Origin: Centipeda noxia ATCC 43541
GTDB taxonomy: Bacteria; Bacillota; Negativicutes; Selenomonadales; Selenomonadaceae
Reading direction: 5' to 3'
DNA: 64,000 nucleotides
Assembly: GCF_000160555.1 (NCBI RefSeq)
Contig: NZ_GG749280.1
Coordinates: 49,840-113,839, forward strand
Shown here: positions 17,590 through 26,942 of the stretch, in pieces
Layout of the letters: each line of letters opens with the position of its first letter
How positions within the stretch are numbered: the first letter of the stretch is position 1
Made by a program: the position numbers and the translations under genes
Notes under the pieces: generated by a model
Seen by the model: the letters and a program-made list of their open reading frames with translations, nothing else
Databases searched by the model: none
What the model was told of the DNA's origin: nothing

Positions 17590-18196
17590 ATTCTCCCTGC
17601 AACTCCTCAATATGTATCATACGCGTACAGATCCGCTGTGCCAGCGCCTCATTGTGCGTGATGGCAATCAGGATCATATTGTGTTTTTCAACTTCCTGCA
17701 AAATAACGGACCAGATCTGCGCCTGTGTGATCGGATCGAGACTTGCCGTGATCTCGTCGGCAATGAGCACGCGCGTCTTCGGACTGAGCGCCCGCAGGAT
17801 CGAGAGGCGCTGCAGCTGCCCTCCGGACAGCTCATGCGGCCAGCGCGTCAGCCATCCCGGTTCCGCACCGATCGCCGCAAGCAGTTCCTCCGGTACATCC
17901 CACGCCTCACGCAGCGTATCACCGACCTTCCAGCGCGGATCCATCGCCTTTTCCGGGTGCTGATAAACAAGCTGAACGGGATTGTAGCAGTCCTTTGGCA
18001 GAGGTGCGCCGTCCAGCGTAATCGCCCCCTTTTGCAGCGGCAGATACCCCGCAAGGAGAAGTGCCAATGTGCTCTTGCCGCGGCCGCTCGGTCCGAGAAG
18101 CGCGAGACGTTCCCCGTCCGCAGCGCGCAGCGACACATTGCGCAGAACAGAACTGCCCTCCCCATAGCGATAGGACAGGGCCTTTGCTTCCAGCAT
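17588..18196 (-). CDS. Opp/Nik-type ABC transporter ATPase, second (OppF-like)
   Basis: A 202-residue ABC ATPase with Walker A GPSGRGKST, signature LSGGQLQRLSILRAL, Walker B RVLIADEITASLD, and switch His in AITHNEA. It lacks the C-terminal oligopeptide-transport extension of true OppF and is short, resembling NikE. It powers import through the two permeases upstream. The ATG at 18196 lies one base after the preceding stop and 8 bases after GGGAGG; an in-frame GTG at 18205 is less well placed. It is the last gene of the five-gene operon 17588-22442. Confidence 0.88.
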   Translation of the reverse strand: MLEAKALSYRYGEGSSVLRNVSLRAADGERLALLGPSGRGKSTLALLLAGYLPLQKGAITLDGAPLPKDCYNPVQLVYQHPEKAMDPRWKVGDTLREAWDVPEELLAAIGAEPGWLTRWPHELSGGQLQRLSILRALSPKTRVLIADEITASLDPITQAQIWSVILQEVEKHNMILIAITHNEALAQRICTRMIHIEELQGE

Positions 18197-18197
18197 C

Positions 18198-19016
18198 TCA
18201 CGCACCTCCCGCCGCAGTCATCCGCGCCACCTCTGCCGCCGTGTAAACGGTAAAGTCATTCTGGGGCAGCGCATGATAGAGCGCCTTTGTATAGGGGTGC
18301 ACGAGCGCAGCGCCGTCGCCGCGAAATGCAGCAGCCGGTGCCATATCCACCGTCCGCCCCTCATAGAAAACGGCAACGGTGTCTGCAACCTCAACGGCAA
18401 GATCAATGTCATGCGTAATGAGCAGAACGCCCTTGCCTGCATCGGCAAGCTCACGCAGCAGGTGCAGTGCCTCGACAGCGCTCTTCACATCCATGCCGGG
18501 CGTCGGCTCGTCAGCGATGATGAGCGAAGCGTCCGTAATGACGGCAGTCGAGAAGAGGACGCGCCGCGCCATTCCGCCTGAGAGCTGGAACGGGTACAGA
18601 TGCTGCACCTTCTCCTCCAAATGCAGACGGCGGAGTGTCGCCGCCATATCGGCAGGCGCGCCGTAGATCCCGCAGACCTCTCTGCCGATACGCATGAGCG
18701 GATCGAGATAGGTCACAGACTGCGGAATCAGCGCCATCTCCCGCCCGCGCAGCTGCTCCTGGAGCGCAGCGTCGAGCGGCGCCCCGCGGTAACGCATTTC
18801 ACCGCCCATCACGGCATTGTAGGGCAGGATGCCGAGCACTGCATGCGCGAGGAGACTCTTGCCGGAGCCGCTTGCGCCGACGACAGCAAGGATCTCGCCG
18901 CAGTTCAGACGCAGGTTGACATCGTGCATTCCTGCCACCATCGTATGGGTCAGTGCACTCTGATACATCCGGAAGGAGACCGACAAATTCGTTACACGAA
19001 GAAGTTCTTTTGCCAT
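18198..19016 (-). CDS. Opp/Nik-type ABC transporter ATPase, first (OppD-like)
   Basis: A 272-residue ATPase with Walker A GASGSGKSL, signature LSGGMARRVLF, and Walker B SLIIADEPTPGMD. The C terminus has the HPYTKALYHALPQ block common to OppD/NikD ATPases. The signature position after LSGG is Met rather than Gln. ATG 19016 (MAKELLRV) starts 4 bases after the permease stop, with GGAG upstream; longer in-frame readings overlap that permease and are not conserved. It pairs with the shorter ATPase downstream to energise peptide, nickel or cobalt-chelate uptake. Confidence 0.88.
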   Translation of the reverse strand: MAKELLRVTNLSVSFRMYQSALTHTMVAGMHDVNLRLNCGEILAVVGASGSGKSLLAHAVLGILPYNAVMGGEMRYRGAPLDAALQEQLRGREMALIPQSVTYLDPLMRIGREVCGIYGAPADMAATLRRLHLEEKVQHLYPFQLSGGMARRVLFSTAVITDASLIIADEPTPGMDVKSAVEALHLLRELADAGKGVLLITHDIDLAVEVADTVAVFYEGRTVDMAPAAAFRGDGAALVHPYTKALYHALPQNDFTVYTAAEVARMTAAGGA

Positions 19017-19020
19017 CGTC

Positions 19021-19866
19021 CTACTCCTGTCCGAACTGCGGATCAAACAGATCGCGCAGTGCCGCGCCGAGACGGTCAAAGATCAGCACAACGAGCAGCA
19101 GCAAAAATCCCGGGAAGAAGGCAAGCCACCACATGCCGAGCGCGAGATAGCGCATCGACTCCGAGAGGATGATGCCGATCGCCGGCATGTCAAGCGGCAG
19201 GCCGTACCCGAGAAAGCTGATTCCTGCTTCGTGCATGATCGCATGGGGAAAGAGCAGCACCAGTCCGATGATGTACTGCGGCAGCACATGCGGCACAAAA
19301 TGCCGCCGTGCCACAGTCATCCACGAGTACCCGTACTGCCGTGCCGCCAGAATGTAGGGCTGCGTGCGCAGCTGCATGACCTCTGCGCGGATGATACGGG
19401 TCAGCCGCGGCCAGTGCGTGACGATGACGCCGACGGACACACCCATGATGCCGCCGCCCATCATGACCGAGATCATGAGAATGAGCAGAATGTGCGGAAC
19501 CCCCATGCAGAGATCCACGAGCCAGAGTACAAACTGATCCACCTTGCCGCCGAACGCAGCCGACAGCGTCCCAAGGACGAGCGCGATGCAGGAGCTGACA
19601 AATGCCGCAGCAATTCCAATCTGCAGACTGATCGACATCCCCTTAACCGAGCGCAGGAGCATATCACGCCCCATATGATCCGTCCCAAACAGGTGTGCAG
19701 CGGACGGCACAAGGTTTTTCTGCCCATAGTCGACCGCATACGCGCTCTCCGGCATCGTCGTTCCCCAGACGAGTATGCCGAAGATAAAACAGCCCGCTAT
19801 AACGGCAAAGATCAGCTGCCGCTGCCGGACGCTCATGCCGCTGTGCAGGGAAAGTGTCTCTTTCAT
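19021..19866 (-). CDS. Opp/Nik-type ABC permease (OppC-like)
   Basis: A 281-residue inner-membrane permease: one N-terminal span, an external segment with AHLFGTDHMGRDMLLR (the conserved LGTDxxGRD block of OppC/DppC/NikC), then five spans with the EAA-type loop IIRAEVMQLRTQPYILAARQ and the terminal GISFLGYGL. The ATG at 19866 shares a base with the oppB-like stop (TGATG). It forms the channel with the permease upstream. Confidence 0.9.
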   Translation of the reverse strand: MKETLSLHSGMSVRQRQLIFAVIAGCFIFGILVWGTTMPESAYAVDYGQKNLVPSAAHLFGTDHMGRDMLLRSVKGMSISLQIGIAAAFVSSCIALVLGTLSAAFGGKVDQFVLWLVDLCMGVPHILLILMISVMMGGGIMGVSVGVIVTHWPRLTRIIRAEVMQLRTQPYILAARQYGYSWMTVARRHFVPHVLPQYIIGLVLLFPHAIMHEAGISFLGYGLPLDMPAIGIILSESMRYLALGMWWLAFFPGFLLLLVVLIFDRLGAALRDLFDPQFGQE

Positions 19867-20852
19867 CAAGCATCTCCCCTCCCCTCACGCAGCTGCGGAT
19901 CGACAATGCCGTACAGAATATTGGCAATGAAATTTCCGACAAAGACAAACACAGCACTGAAAACCGCAATGCCAAGCAGGAGCGACAGATCACCGCGCAG
20001 TCCCGCCATCGTGACTGTACTGCCAAGCCCCGGATAGGAAAAGACTGTCTCCGCAAGCACCGCTCCGCCGAACAATTCGTTAAAGGAAGCGAACTGCAGC
20101 GTGACCACGGGCATCAGAACGTTGCGCAAACCATGCCGCCGCACGCGCTGCCAAAGATTTTCGCCGCGCGCCTTGGCAAAGAGCATATAGTTCGTCCCCA
20201 TCACCTCGATCATCTTCTCCCGCGTCTGGAGCGTCATTGCGGAGATTCCCGTAACGCTCAGCGTCAGTGCCGGCAGGATCAGATGATGAATCTGCTCTGC
20301 CAGTGTAACCTCCTCATGCAGCTTCCCGATCGGAGCGGCAAGAGCAAGCGGGAACCACTGCAGTTTGACCGCGAAGATCATCAGAAAGAGCAGCCCCAGC
20401 CAGAACACCGGCACAGAGACGCACAGCAGAGAAAAGCCCTGAATCGCCTTGTCGAGACGGCTCCCGCGGTACATTCCCGCGAGCACGCCCAGCACGAAGC
20501 CGATCACGCCTGACAGCGTCCACGACGTCATCATCAAGAGAAGCGTCAGTCGGAACTTCTCTCCGATGACTTCGAGTACGGGGGCACGATAGATGAACGA
20601 CGTGCCGAAATCACCATGCAGAATATTCCCCGCCCAAAACAGGAAGCGCTCAAGCGGCGGCTTGTCAAAGCCCCAGTAAGAGGCGATGAGCGCGTGCTGC
20701 TCCGCTGACGCGGCCTTATTGATGAAGTACGCATCGATGGGATCGATGGGCGAGTTGGCAAGCAGAATAAAACTGATGCCGCTCACCGCAGCAAGGAGGA
20801 GCACAAGTCGAAACAGATTGCCCCCGAGAAAGTATAATACTCCCTTATCCAT
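19866..20852 (-). CDS. Opp/Nik-type ABC permease (OppB-like)
   Basis: A 328-residue permease with six predicted spans. HGDFGTSFIYRAPVLEVI is the conserved block after the first periplasmic loop, and the cytoplasmic EAA loop contains NYMLFAKARGENLWQRVRRH. SYPGLG and DPQLRE mark the C terminus. ATG 20852 begins immediately after the TAA of the binding-protein gene, so all five genes are coupled. Confidence 0.9.
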   Translation of the reverse strand: MDKGVLYFLGGNLFRLVLLLAAVSGISFILLANSPIDPIDAYFINKAASAEQHALIASYWGFDKPPLERFLFWAGNILHGDFGTSFIYRAPVLEVIGEKFRLTLLLMMTSWTLSGVIGFVLGVLAGMYRGSRLDKAIQGFSLLCVSVPVFWLGLLFLMIFAVKLQWFPLALAAPIGKLHEEVTLAEQIHHLILPALTLSVTGISAMTLQTREKMIEVMGTNYMLFAKARGENLWQRVRRHGLRNVLMPVVTLQFASFNELFGGAVLAETVFSYPGLGSTVTMAGLRGDLSLLLGIAVFSAVFVFVGNFIANILYGIVDPQLREGRGDA

Positions 20853-22442
20853 TTACTTCTTCCACTGCCATTGGTCAAGCGTTATGAGGATCCCCATGCC
20901 CTGTCCGCGCTCACCCACGCGCAGCCGGCCGAGATCAAGCTGATCGTTGACGAAATACGGCACCTGAACCGTCGCGATCCAAAGATAAGGGACATCGGCC
21001 TTCGGGCCCGTCACGCCATCCCACTGCGCCGCACGGAACTCTTTCAGCATCTCCTCATCCGTCACAGCAGCAAGCGCCCGATCGATATGCGCATCGACCG
21101 TCGGATTGCGGTAGATCGCAGGATTGTGGATGACATTCACCCCAACCTGTGAGGAGTGGTAGTAATTGTAGAACATTTGCGGTGTATAGTCGCCAAACGC
21201 CCATACCGTCGGGATATTCCGCGCGATCTTGCGCGCCTCCGACCACGGCGTCGACTTTGCAATGATATTGATGCCGAGCTTCTTCGCATCCTGCGCAAGT
21301 GCCACCGCGGTATTATAGCGCTGCAGATCATTCGCCCGCCCATTGATGACAAACTCAGCCTTTACGCCGTTCTTCTCGCGGATGCCGTCACCGTCCATAT
21401 CCTTCCAGCCTGCCGTCTCAAGGATCTTTACCGCTTCGTCCACGCGGTTGTCCGATTCCTGCAAATCGCTATTCGCCCATGGAAGATCTTTCGCCCAGTT
21501 CATGGTTGGCTTTCCGAAACCGCCGAGTGCATTCTCAATGATCGTCTTACGATTGATGCCGATGTTCAGCGCTGTGCGGATGGCAGGATCGCTCGTCACA
21601 TTGTTGCCGACCAGCATGCCATTTTCGTCATGCTCCGGTTCCTGCGGCATATTGACGCAGAAGCTATCAATGCTGTCCATCAATACCAACTTCATATTCG
21701 GTACACTTGCCCCTGCATACTCCGTCGGGGTAAACACGAGATCCACCTGTCCCGACTGCGCTGCAGCAAGAATCGCATCATCACCGAGGTTCAGCACCGT
21801 CACCTTTTTCAGCTTCGGCTTCTCTCCGTAATAATATTCGTTCGGTTCCATCACAACCTGCTGTTCCTTTTGGAACGAGACTACTTTCCACGGGCCGCTG
21901 CCGACCGGTGCCGTCGCATATCCTTCTTTATATGCATGCTTCGGCACAATGCCCAGAGCTGCCGCCGTATCGAGGAAGACCGACCACGGCTTGGAGAGTG
22001 TGAACTCCACCTGCGTCGGGGACAGTGCGCGCACCGACTCCATTATGGTCAAATCCACAACGCTGCCCGCCTTCTTGGCCGTTTCATAGGTAAAGACGAC
22101 ATCCTCTGCCGTCAGCGGCTGACCATCTGAGAACTTGGCATCGCTGCGGATCGTAAAGGTATATTTCAGCCCGTCCGCCGAGCGCTGCACATCCGTCGCC
22201 AGCTCCTTGACGAGCTGATTCTTCTCATCACGTCCCATCAATGCGCTGTGGAACGGGTCAGGTCCCCAAAAACCCCAGCCCATCGTCGGATCGAACCCCT
22301 CGCCGACCATGTACTTGCCCACCGAGATCACGATCTCACCCTTCTCGGCACGTTCATTCTTCGGCTGATCCGTGCCGCCGCACCCGGCAGTGAGCAGCAG
22401 CATTGCAGCCAACAGATACATACAGAATTTCTTCACTGTCAT
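20853..22442 (-). CDS. Family 5 substrate-binding lipoprotein of the Opp/Nik-type importer
   Basis: A 529-residue solute-binding protein of the SBP_bac_5 type. The signal peptide ends in LLTAGC, a good lipobox, so the mature protein is a lipoprotein on the outer face of the cytoplasmic membrane. Family landmarks include LTAEDVVFTYE, KPKLKKVTVLNLGD and the repeated DxDGDGIRE-like loop (GWKDMDGDGIREKNG). Family members bind peptides, nickel, haem or metal-chelates, and residues alone do not decide among them. A predicted cobalamin riboswitch directly upstream suggests cobalt, nickel or a corrinoid-related ligand rather than peptides. Start ATG 22442 follows GGGAGGT. Confidence 0.88.
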   Translation of the reverse strand: MTVKKFCMYLLAAMLLLTAGCGGTDQPKNERAEKGEIVISVGKYMVGEGFDPTMGWGFWGPDPFHSALMGRDEKNQLVKELATDVQRSADGLKYTFTIRSDAKFSDGQPLTAEDVVFTYETAKKAGSVVDLTIMESVRALSPTQVEFTLSKPWSVFLDTAAALGIVPKHAYKEGYATAPVGSGPWKVVSFQKEQQVVMEPNEYYYGEKPKLKKVTVLNLGDDAILAAAQSGQVDLVFTPTEYAGASVPNMKLVLMDSIDSFCVNMPQEPEHDENGMLVGNNVTSDPAIRTALNIGINRKTIIENALGGFGKPTMNWAKDLPWANSDLQESDNRVDEAVKILETAGWKDMDGDGIREKNGVKAEFVINGRANDLQRYNTAVALAQDAKKLGINIIAKSTPWSEARKIARNIPTVWAFGDYTPQMFYNYYHSSQVGVNVIHNPAIYRNPTVDAHIDRALAAVTDEEMLKEFRAAQWDGVTGPKADVPYLWIATVQVPYFVNDQLDLGRLRVGERGQGMGILITLDQWQWKK

Positions 22443-22507
22443 ACCTCCCTATGATTACTCTACCGTCCTTACATGCATTTGTTCACAGCCGCCCTGCACC
22501 GGCGCAA

Positions 22508-22542
22508 ATAAAAAGCCTCTTTGCGAAAAAGCGCAAAAAGGC
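22508..22542 (-). terminator. Riboswitch expression-platform terminator
   Basis: On the minus strand GCCTTTTTGCG and CGCAAAGAGGC form an 11-pair stem (one G-U) with a CTTTTT loop, followed by TTTTTATTT. It lies between the cobalamin aptamer and the binding-protein gene, about 65 bases before the start codon, the position expected for ligand-induced termination. Confidence 0.85.
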
Positions 22543-22765
22543 ACACAAATCCAATGATTGATCGCGCCTTCCTGTCTCTCGCAGGGGTGATGCGGCGTTC
22601 CGATCAGGCAGTTCTTCTGGCTCTGCATCATCGCCCCTCCCTGCCTTCCCGGTTGCCCAGTGACATATTAGGGAGGGGCTCTGCATTACAGCTGCGGGAC
22701 AGCGCAGGTCTCTCACCTGCTTCTCTATTAAGCGCAGCGCGCACCTCATCGGCAAATGATGTAAT
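22543..22765 (-). promoter_or_regulatory. Cobalamin (B12) riboswitch
   Basis: Read on the minus strand, the leader contains the hallmark elements in order. First is an AGGTGAGAGACCTGCGC / GTCCCGCAGCTGTAA segment at 22685-22720. Then GTCACTGGGCAACCGGGAAGGC is split into CACTG and GGGAAGGC at 22643-22664, the conserved core. Last is AGCCAGAAGAACTGCC at 22607-22622, corresponding to the usual AGCCAGGAGACCTGCC. The order and spacing match the AdoCbl-type aptamer. It is followed by an intrinsic terminator (22508-22542), so cobalamin binding should stop transcription of the five-gene importer. The edges are approximate. Confidence 0.85.
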
Positions 22766-22787
22766 TGACAAAATCTTGATGTAGATT

Positions 22788-22816
22788 ATCATATTCCAAA
22801 TTAAGCGTTAAGTCAA
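22788..22816 (-). promoter_or_regulatory. Promoter of the riboswitch-controlled importer
   Basis: Minus-strand TTGACT (22811-22816), 17 bases, TATGAT (22788-22793). Transcription would start near 22781, just before the aptamer. Confidence 0.7.
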
Positions 22817-22960
22817 ACTCTTTCATGTGTCATTGTCTTTTAACGTACTTCCGGCAAAGGGTTAAAGAGACCCAAGAGCAATCCCTCCGCCGGTCTCCGA
22901 CCTCTCTCCGGAACACGGATCCGGAGGCATGCATCTGCACAACAGAATAAGACGGGGCAT
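22817..22960. other. Intergenic stretch without a recognised element
   Basis: Between the riboswitch promoter and the next terminator I see only an isolated hairpin (CTCCGG / CCGGAG near 22905-22925) without a T tract, and no open reading frame with coding character. Confidence 0.4.
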
Positions 22961-22993
22961 GAAAAATCCGCCTCCCAAGCGAGAGGCGGATTT
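22961..22993 (-). terminator. Terminator of the ferric-type ABC operon
   Basis: AAATCCGCCTC (22964-22974) pairs with GAGGCGGATTT (22983-22993). On the minus strand it is followed by TT, just after the gene ending at 23016. Confidence 0.85.
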
Positions 22994-23015
22994 CCCCTTT
23001 TTAACAAATTGAAGA

Positions 23016-24080
23016 TCAATCTTTATCGGAATACCAGAAGGGGCGCAGAAGGTGCACTGCGCAGTTCTCGCCCTCATTCGGCCCGGGCGCGCGGCGGCCC
23101 TTCTGGACGCGGAGGAACTGCTCGCCAATCCGAATCTGATAGTCGATGATCTCGCCAAGGTATGACTTGCGCGTCACAACGCCGCGCAGGACATCGGATG
23201 CCCCCTCCTCTGCGAAGTCGATCTCGGACGGACGGCTGGCGAGCGAAATTGCGGGCTCGCTGCGCAGATCCTCGGGAGGCTGGAAAGATGCATCGAGAGC
23301 CGTTCCTTCGAGCACAGGACGACCATCCTGCCATGAGGCCCTGAGGAAGTTCGACAGACCGATGAAGCTGAACACAAACTTGTTGACCGGATGGTTGTAG
23401 ATGTTGAGCGGCGTATCAATTTGCTGCATGACGCCGTTCTTCATGACGAGGATGTTGTCCGAGAGCGCCATTGCCTCCGACTGGTCATGCGTAACATAGA
23501 TGATCGAGAAGCCGTACTTCATCTGCAGCTCCTTGATCTCGAAACGCATCTCTTCGCGCAGATGCGGATCGAGACTGGAGAGGGGCTCATCGAGCAGCAT
23601 CACATCAGGATTGATGGCAAGGGCCCGCGCAAGCGCAACGCGCTGCTTGCCGCCGCCCGAGAGGAAGTCCGGACTCTGATCTGCCGCCGAGAGGAGATTA
23701 GTCGCCTTGAGCGCCTCCGTCGAGCGCTGCTTGATCTCCTCCTCAGGGAGCTTGCGGATGCGCAGAGGGAACGCAACATTCTCATAGACCGAGAGGTGCG
23801 GCCAGACGGCAAACGCCTGGAACACCATTCCGAAGTTGCGCTTCTCCGGCGGAAGGTAATGGTTCTTCTTCGGCGAAGAGAGCAGACGGTCGCCAACCCA
23901 AACCTCACCGTCGGAGAGATCCTCAAACCCGGCGACCATGCGCAGGGTCGTTGTCTTGCCGCAGCCCGACGGGCCGAGCATGGAGAAGCAGCTGCCCTTT
24001 TCGATCTCAAAATTCAGATGGTCGACGGCAGTCACGTCGCCGAACCGCTTTGTAACATTGACTAAACGTACATACGACAT
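23016..24080 (-). CDS. ABC transporter ATPase of the Fe3+/polyamine type, second of two
   Basis: A 354-residue ATPase of the FbpC/PotA group: Walker A GPSGCGKTTT, signature LSGGGKQRVALARAL (Gly in place of the usual first Gln), Walker B VMLLDEPLSSLD, switch region YVTHDQSEAMALSD. A TOBE-like regulatory domain follows (residues about 240-354). ATG 24080 lies 3 bases after the permease stop. It is the last gene of a four-gene operon that already contains another ATPase of the same kind, so the transporter may use a heterodimer of ATPases. Confidence 0.88.
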   Translation of the reverse strand: MSYVRLVNVTKRFGDVTAVDHLNFEIEKGSCFSMLGPSGCGKTTTLRMVAGFEDLSDGEVWVGDRLLSSPKKNHYLPPEKRNFGMVFQAFAVWPHLSVYENVAFPLRIRKLPEEEIKQRSTEALKATNLLSAADQSPDFLSGGGKQRVALARALAINPDVMLLDEPLSSLDPHLREEMRFEIKELQMKYGFSIIYVTHDQSEAMALSDNILVMKNGVMQQIDTPLNIYNHPVNKFVFSFIGLSNFLRASWQDGRPVLEGTALDASFQPPEDLRSEPAISLASRPSEIDFAEEGASDVLRGVVTRKSYLGEIIDYQIRIGEQFLRVQKGRRAPGPNEGENCAVHLLRPFWYSDKD

Positions 24081-24083
24081 GAC

Positions 24084-25775
24084 TCACATCCCCGCCTTCT
24101 TCGTAAAGTGATTGATAATGCTCTGACCGACAATGATGATGATGAGCGCAATGCCCGCAAGCGCTGCGGACATAACGGTCTCACCGTCCTCGTTGAGTGT
24201 GTAGATCGCAACGCCAATCGTTCGCGTCGTCGGCGCATAGAGCATGATGGAGACCGTCAGCTCGCGCAGCGACGGCAGGAAGATGAGAAAGAACGCAGCG
24301 AACATGCCCGGCCGCACAAGAGGCAGAACGACGTCGCGCAGCGACTGCCACATCGTCGCACCGCAGGCACGGGATGCCTCGACAAGCGAGTCGTGCACCT
24401 GCTCGAGTGCGGCAGAGTTCGCCTTCAGAGAGAATGCCATGTAGCGCGCGATGTAGGCAACGAGGATGATCCATACCGTATTGTAAAGATTGATGCCGAA
24501 CTGCCCGCTCCACGCGAGGATTACGCCGAGTGCAATGACCGAGCCGGGGACGGAGAACGGCAGCATGCCGAGGAACTCGAGAATCCCCTTCCCGCGCACC
24601 TTCATCTTGACGATGACGTAGGAGATCATGACACCGGCAAACATCGTAATGATCGCCGCGGTGAATCCCAGCGTCACGCTGTTGAAGATCGCGTCACGCG
24701 TAACCTTGTAGTCAAAGAGGATGAACTTATAGTTATCCAGCGACAGATTGCTGAGTGCAAACGAGAGCCCATACGTCTTGAGGCTGCCGACGAGGAAGAT
24801 GACCGCCGTCGGAAGCAAAATTGTAAAGGCGATATACGCCAGGCAGAAAATAAGGAGTGGATAGCGCAGGCCGCGCAGTTTCAGCTCCATCGGGCGGAAG
24901 CTCTTGCCGCCGATGATCTGATAGTGCCCCGACCCGAGAATCTTCCGCTGCAGCCAGATGATAAACGCCGCCGTAACAACGAGCACCGTTGCGAGTACCG
25001 TACCCGTGCGGATCGCGTCAAAGCTGCCGCCGCTCTGATGAATGCGCTCGTAAATGAGCGTCGGAATGTTGTAGATGCCGTTCTCGATGCCGAGGACGGC
25101 AACTGTCCCGAAATGTGCCATCGAATAGAGCATGATGAGCAGCGCGCCTGAGAGAATACTCGGCAGCACCAGCGGAATCGTGATCTTGCGCGTGATCGTA
25201 AAGAGCCCAGCCCCCGAGATGCGCGCCGACTCCTCGAGCGTCGGGTCCATGCGCTCGAGCGCACCGCATACCTGAATGAATACGAACGGGAAGAGATACA
25301 TGATCTCCACGCCGCTGATGCCGTAATAGCTGTAGATATTGAAGATCGGCCCCGTAAAGCCGAAATGATCAATGAAGAACTGATTAATAAATCCGGCATT
25401 CGGCGAGAGCAGCATCTTCCACGCGAGCGCGCCGATAAAGGAGGGCAGCATAAAGGGCACGAGGAACATGCTCTTCATGAAGGTCTTGTGCGGCAGATCC
25501 GTACGCGTGACAAGCCATGCGAAGAATGTGCCGACAATCGTGCTCCCGACCGTCGTGCAGGTCGCGATGATCAGCGAGTTGAGCAGCGCCTGGAATGTCT
25601 CCGGTTCCTTGAGGATATCGACCACACTCGCAAAATTAAACTCACCGTTCACCCAGAATGCATTGAATAGAATGAGCAGAACCGGGAATGCGACGACGAT
25701 GACAAGAATGGCAATCGCAAGGAATAAGATCAGCTGTGCCATTCCGAAACTCTTTGGCTTGCTCATGGAGCTCAT
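24084..25775 (-). CDS. Two-domain ABC permease (ferric iron FbpB-like)
   Basis: A 563-residue protein with about twelve membrane spans. It contains two copies of the permease unit, each with an EAA loop: EESARISGAGLFTITRKITI in the first half and EASRACGATMWQSLRDVVL in the second. Such duplicated permeases are typical of FbpB/AfuB ferric iron and some thiamine or phosphonate systems. ATG 25775 overlaps the upstream ATPase stop (ATGA) and follows GAGAGGGG. It forms the channel for substrate delivered by the lipoprotein at 27002-28024. Confidence 0.88.
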   Translation of the reverse strand: MSSMSKPKSFGMAQLILFLAIAILVIVVAFPVLLILFNAFWVNGEFNFASVVDILKEPETFQALLNSLIIATCTTVGSTIVGTFFAWLVTRTDLPHKTFMKSMFLVPFMLPSFIGALAWKMLLSPNAGFINQFFIDHFGFTGPIFNIYSYYGISGVEIMYLFPFVFIQVCGALERMDPTLEESARISGAGLFTITRKITIPLVLPSILSGALLIMLYSMAHFGTVAVLGIENGIYNIPTLIYERIHQSGGSFDAIRTGTVLATVLVVTAAFIIWLQRKILGSGHYQIIGGKSFRPMELKLRGLRYPLLIFCLAYIAFTILLPTAVIFLVGSLKTYGLSFALSNLSLDNYKFILFDYKVTRDAIFNSVTLGFTAAIITMFAGVMISYVIVKMKVRGKGILEFLGMLPFSVPGSVIALGVILAWSGQFGINLYNTVWIILVAYIARYMAFSLKANSAALEQVHDSLVEASRACGATMWQSLRDVVLPLVRPGMFAAFFLIFLPSLRELTVSIMLYAPTTRTIGVAIYTLNEDGETVMSAALAGIALIIIIVGQSIINHFTKKAGM

Positions 25776-26863
25776 TCGATCACCCCTCTCTTCAGTGCAT
25801 CTGCCTCAAACCAGAGCAGGTTGAGGAAACGAACCTTGCAGGCATCGCCCGCCTGGAACATCAGATTTTTACTGAGTGCAATGTGTGTCTCAACGCTCGT
25901 CCGGAGATGCGTGCCGTCGATCTCAATGAGATAGTCCATCATCGCACCGAGGAAGTTCGCACGCTTGACCGTTCCGGTCAGGCCCTCGCCCTCACGTGCG
26001 AGCACGACATCCGACGGCCGGAATCCGCCTGCCCAGCGCTCCGCATCCCCCTCCGGGGTCTCCCAATGGATGGGCTGGCTGCCGCTGCCGACGAGGAACG
26101 CACCGTTCTCGCGGCGCACGTCGATGAAATTCGCAATCCCCATGAAGTTGAATACGAACGGGTTCACCGGCTGCTCAAAGATTTCCCACGGCGTGCCGAT
26201 CTGCTGTATCGCTCCAACCTCGTCCATGATCGCCACACGGTCCGAGATCGCAAGGCCGATCTCCTGATCGTGCGTAACGTAGAGCACCGTGACATTCAGT
26301 TTGCGCTGCAGCTCCTTGATCTCAAAGCGCATCTCCTCGCGCAGATTCGCATCCAGATTCGAAAGCGGCTCATCCAGAAGGAGGAGAGCAGGCTTGCCGA
26401 CCAGCGCACGGGCCAGCGCAACACGCTGCTGCTGTCCGCCGGACAGCTCCGACGGCAGACGCTTCTCAAGGCCCTTCATGCCGACGATCTCGACCATCTC
26501 TATAACCCGTTCGCGAATCTCCTCTTTCGGGCGCTTTGCGATCTTCAGAGGATATCCGACATTATCAAATACCGTCATGTGCGGCCATACGGCATAGTCC
26601 TGGAACACAAGCCCGATGCCGCGGTTCTCCGGCGGCACCTCAACCTGCGCAGCAGGATCCGTGACAAGTGTATCGTCGAGATAAATCCTGCCTGCATCCG
26701 GCGACTCAAATCCAGCGATCAGACGAAGGAGAACGGTCTTGCCGCAGCCGGACGGGCCGAGCAGCGTAAAGCACTCCCCTTTCTTGATCGTCAGCGACAG
26801 ATTGTTTAGTATGCTGCGGCTTCCATAGCTCTTGCTGACATCCTCCACACGGATAATATCCAT
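25772..26863 (-). CDS. ABC transporter ATPase of the Fe3+/polyamine type, first of two
   Basis: A 363-residue ATPase: Walker A GPSGCGKTVL, signature LSGGQQQRVALARAL, Walker B LLLLDEPLSNLD, THDQ switch (YVTHDQEIGLAISD), and a TOBE-like C-terminal domain. Both motifs are canonical, in contrast with the second ATPase. ATG 26863 (MDIIRVEDV) follows GGGGAGG by 6 bases; the longer reading from 26944 runs through the upstream hairpin and is not conserved. It energises the permease that overlaps its stop codon. Confidence 0.9.
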   Translation of the reverse strand: MDIIRVEDVSKSYGSRSILNNLSLTIKKGECFTLLGPSGCGKTVLLRLIAGFESPDAGRIYLDDTLVTDPAAQVEVPPENRGIGLVFQDYAVWPHMTVFDNVGYPLKIAKRPKEEIRERVIEMVEIVGMKGLEKRLPSELSGGQQQRVALARALVGKPALLLLDEPLSNLDANLREEMRFEIKELQRKLNVTVLYVTHDQEIGLAISDRVAIMDEVGAIQQIGTPWEIFEQPVNPFVFNFMGIANFIDVRRENGAFLVGSGSQPIHWETPEGDAERWAGGFRPSDVVLAREGEGLTGTVKRANFLGAMMDYLIEIDGTHLRTSVETHIALSKNLMFQAGDACKVRFLNLLWFEADALKRGVIE

Positions 26864-26942
26864 ACAGACCTCCCCCAGCCCGCGAGGCACGCGCTGTGCC
26901 GGCGGGCAGCCTTTGGCACGGCGCAGTTGCCGGCCTCCACTC

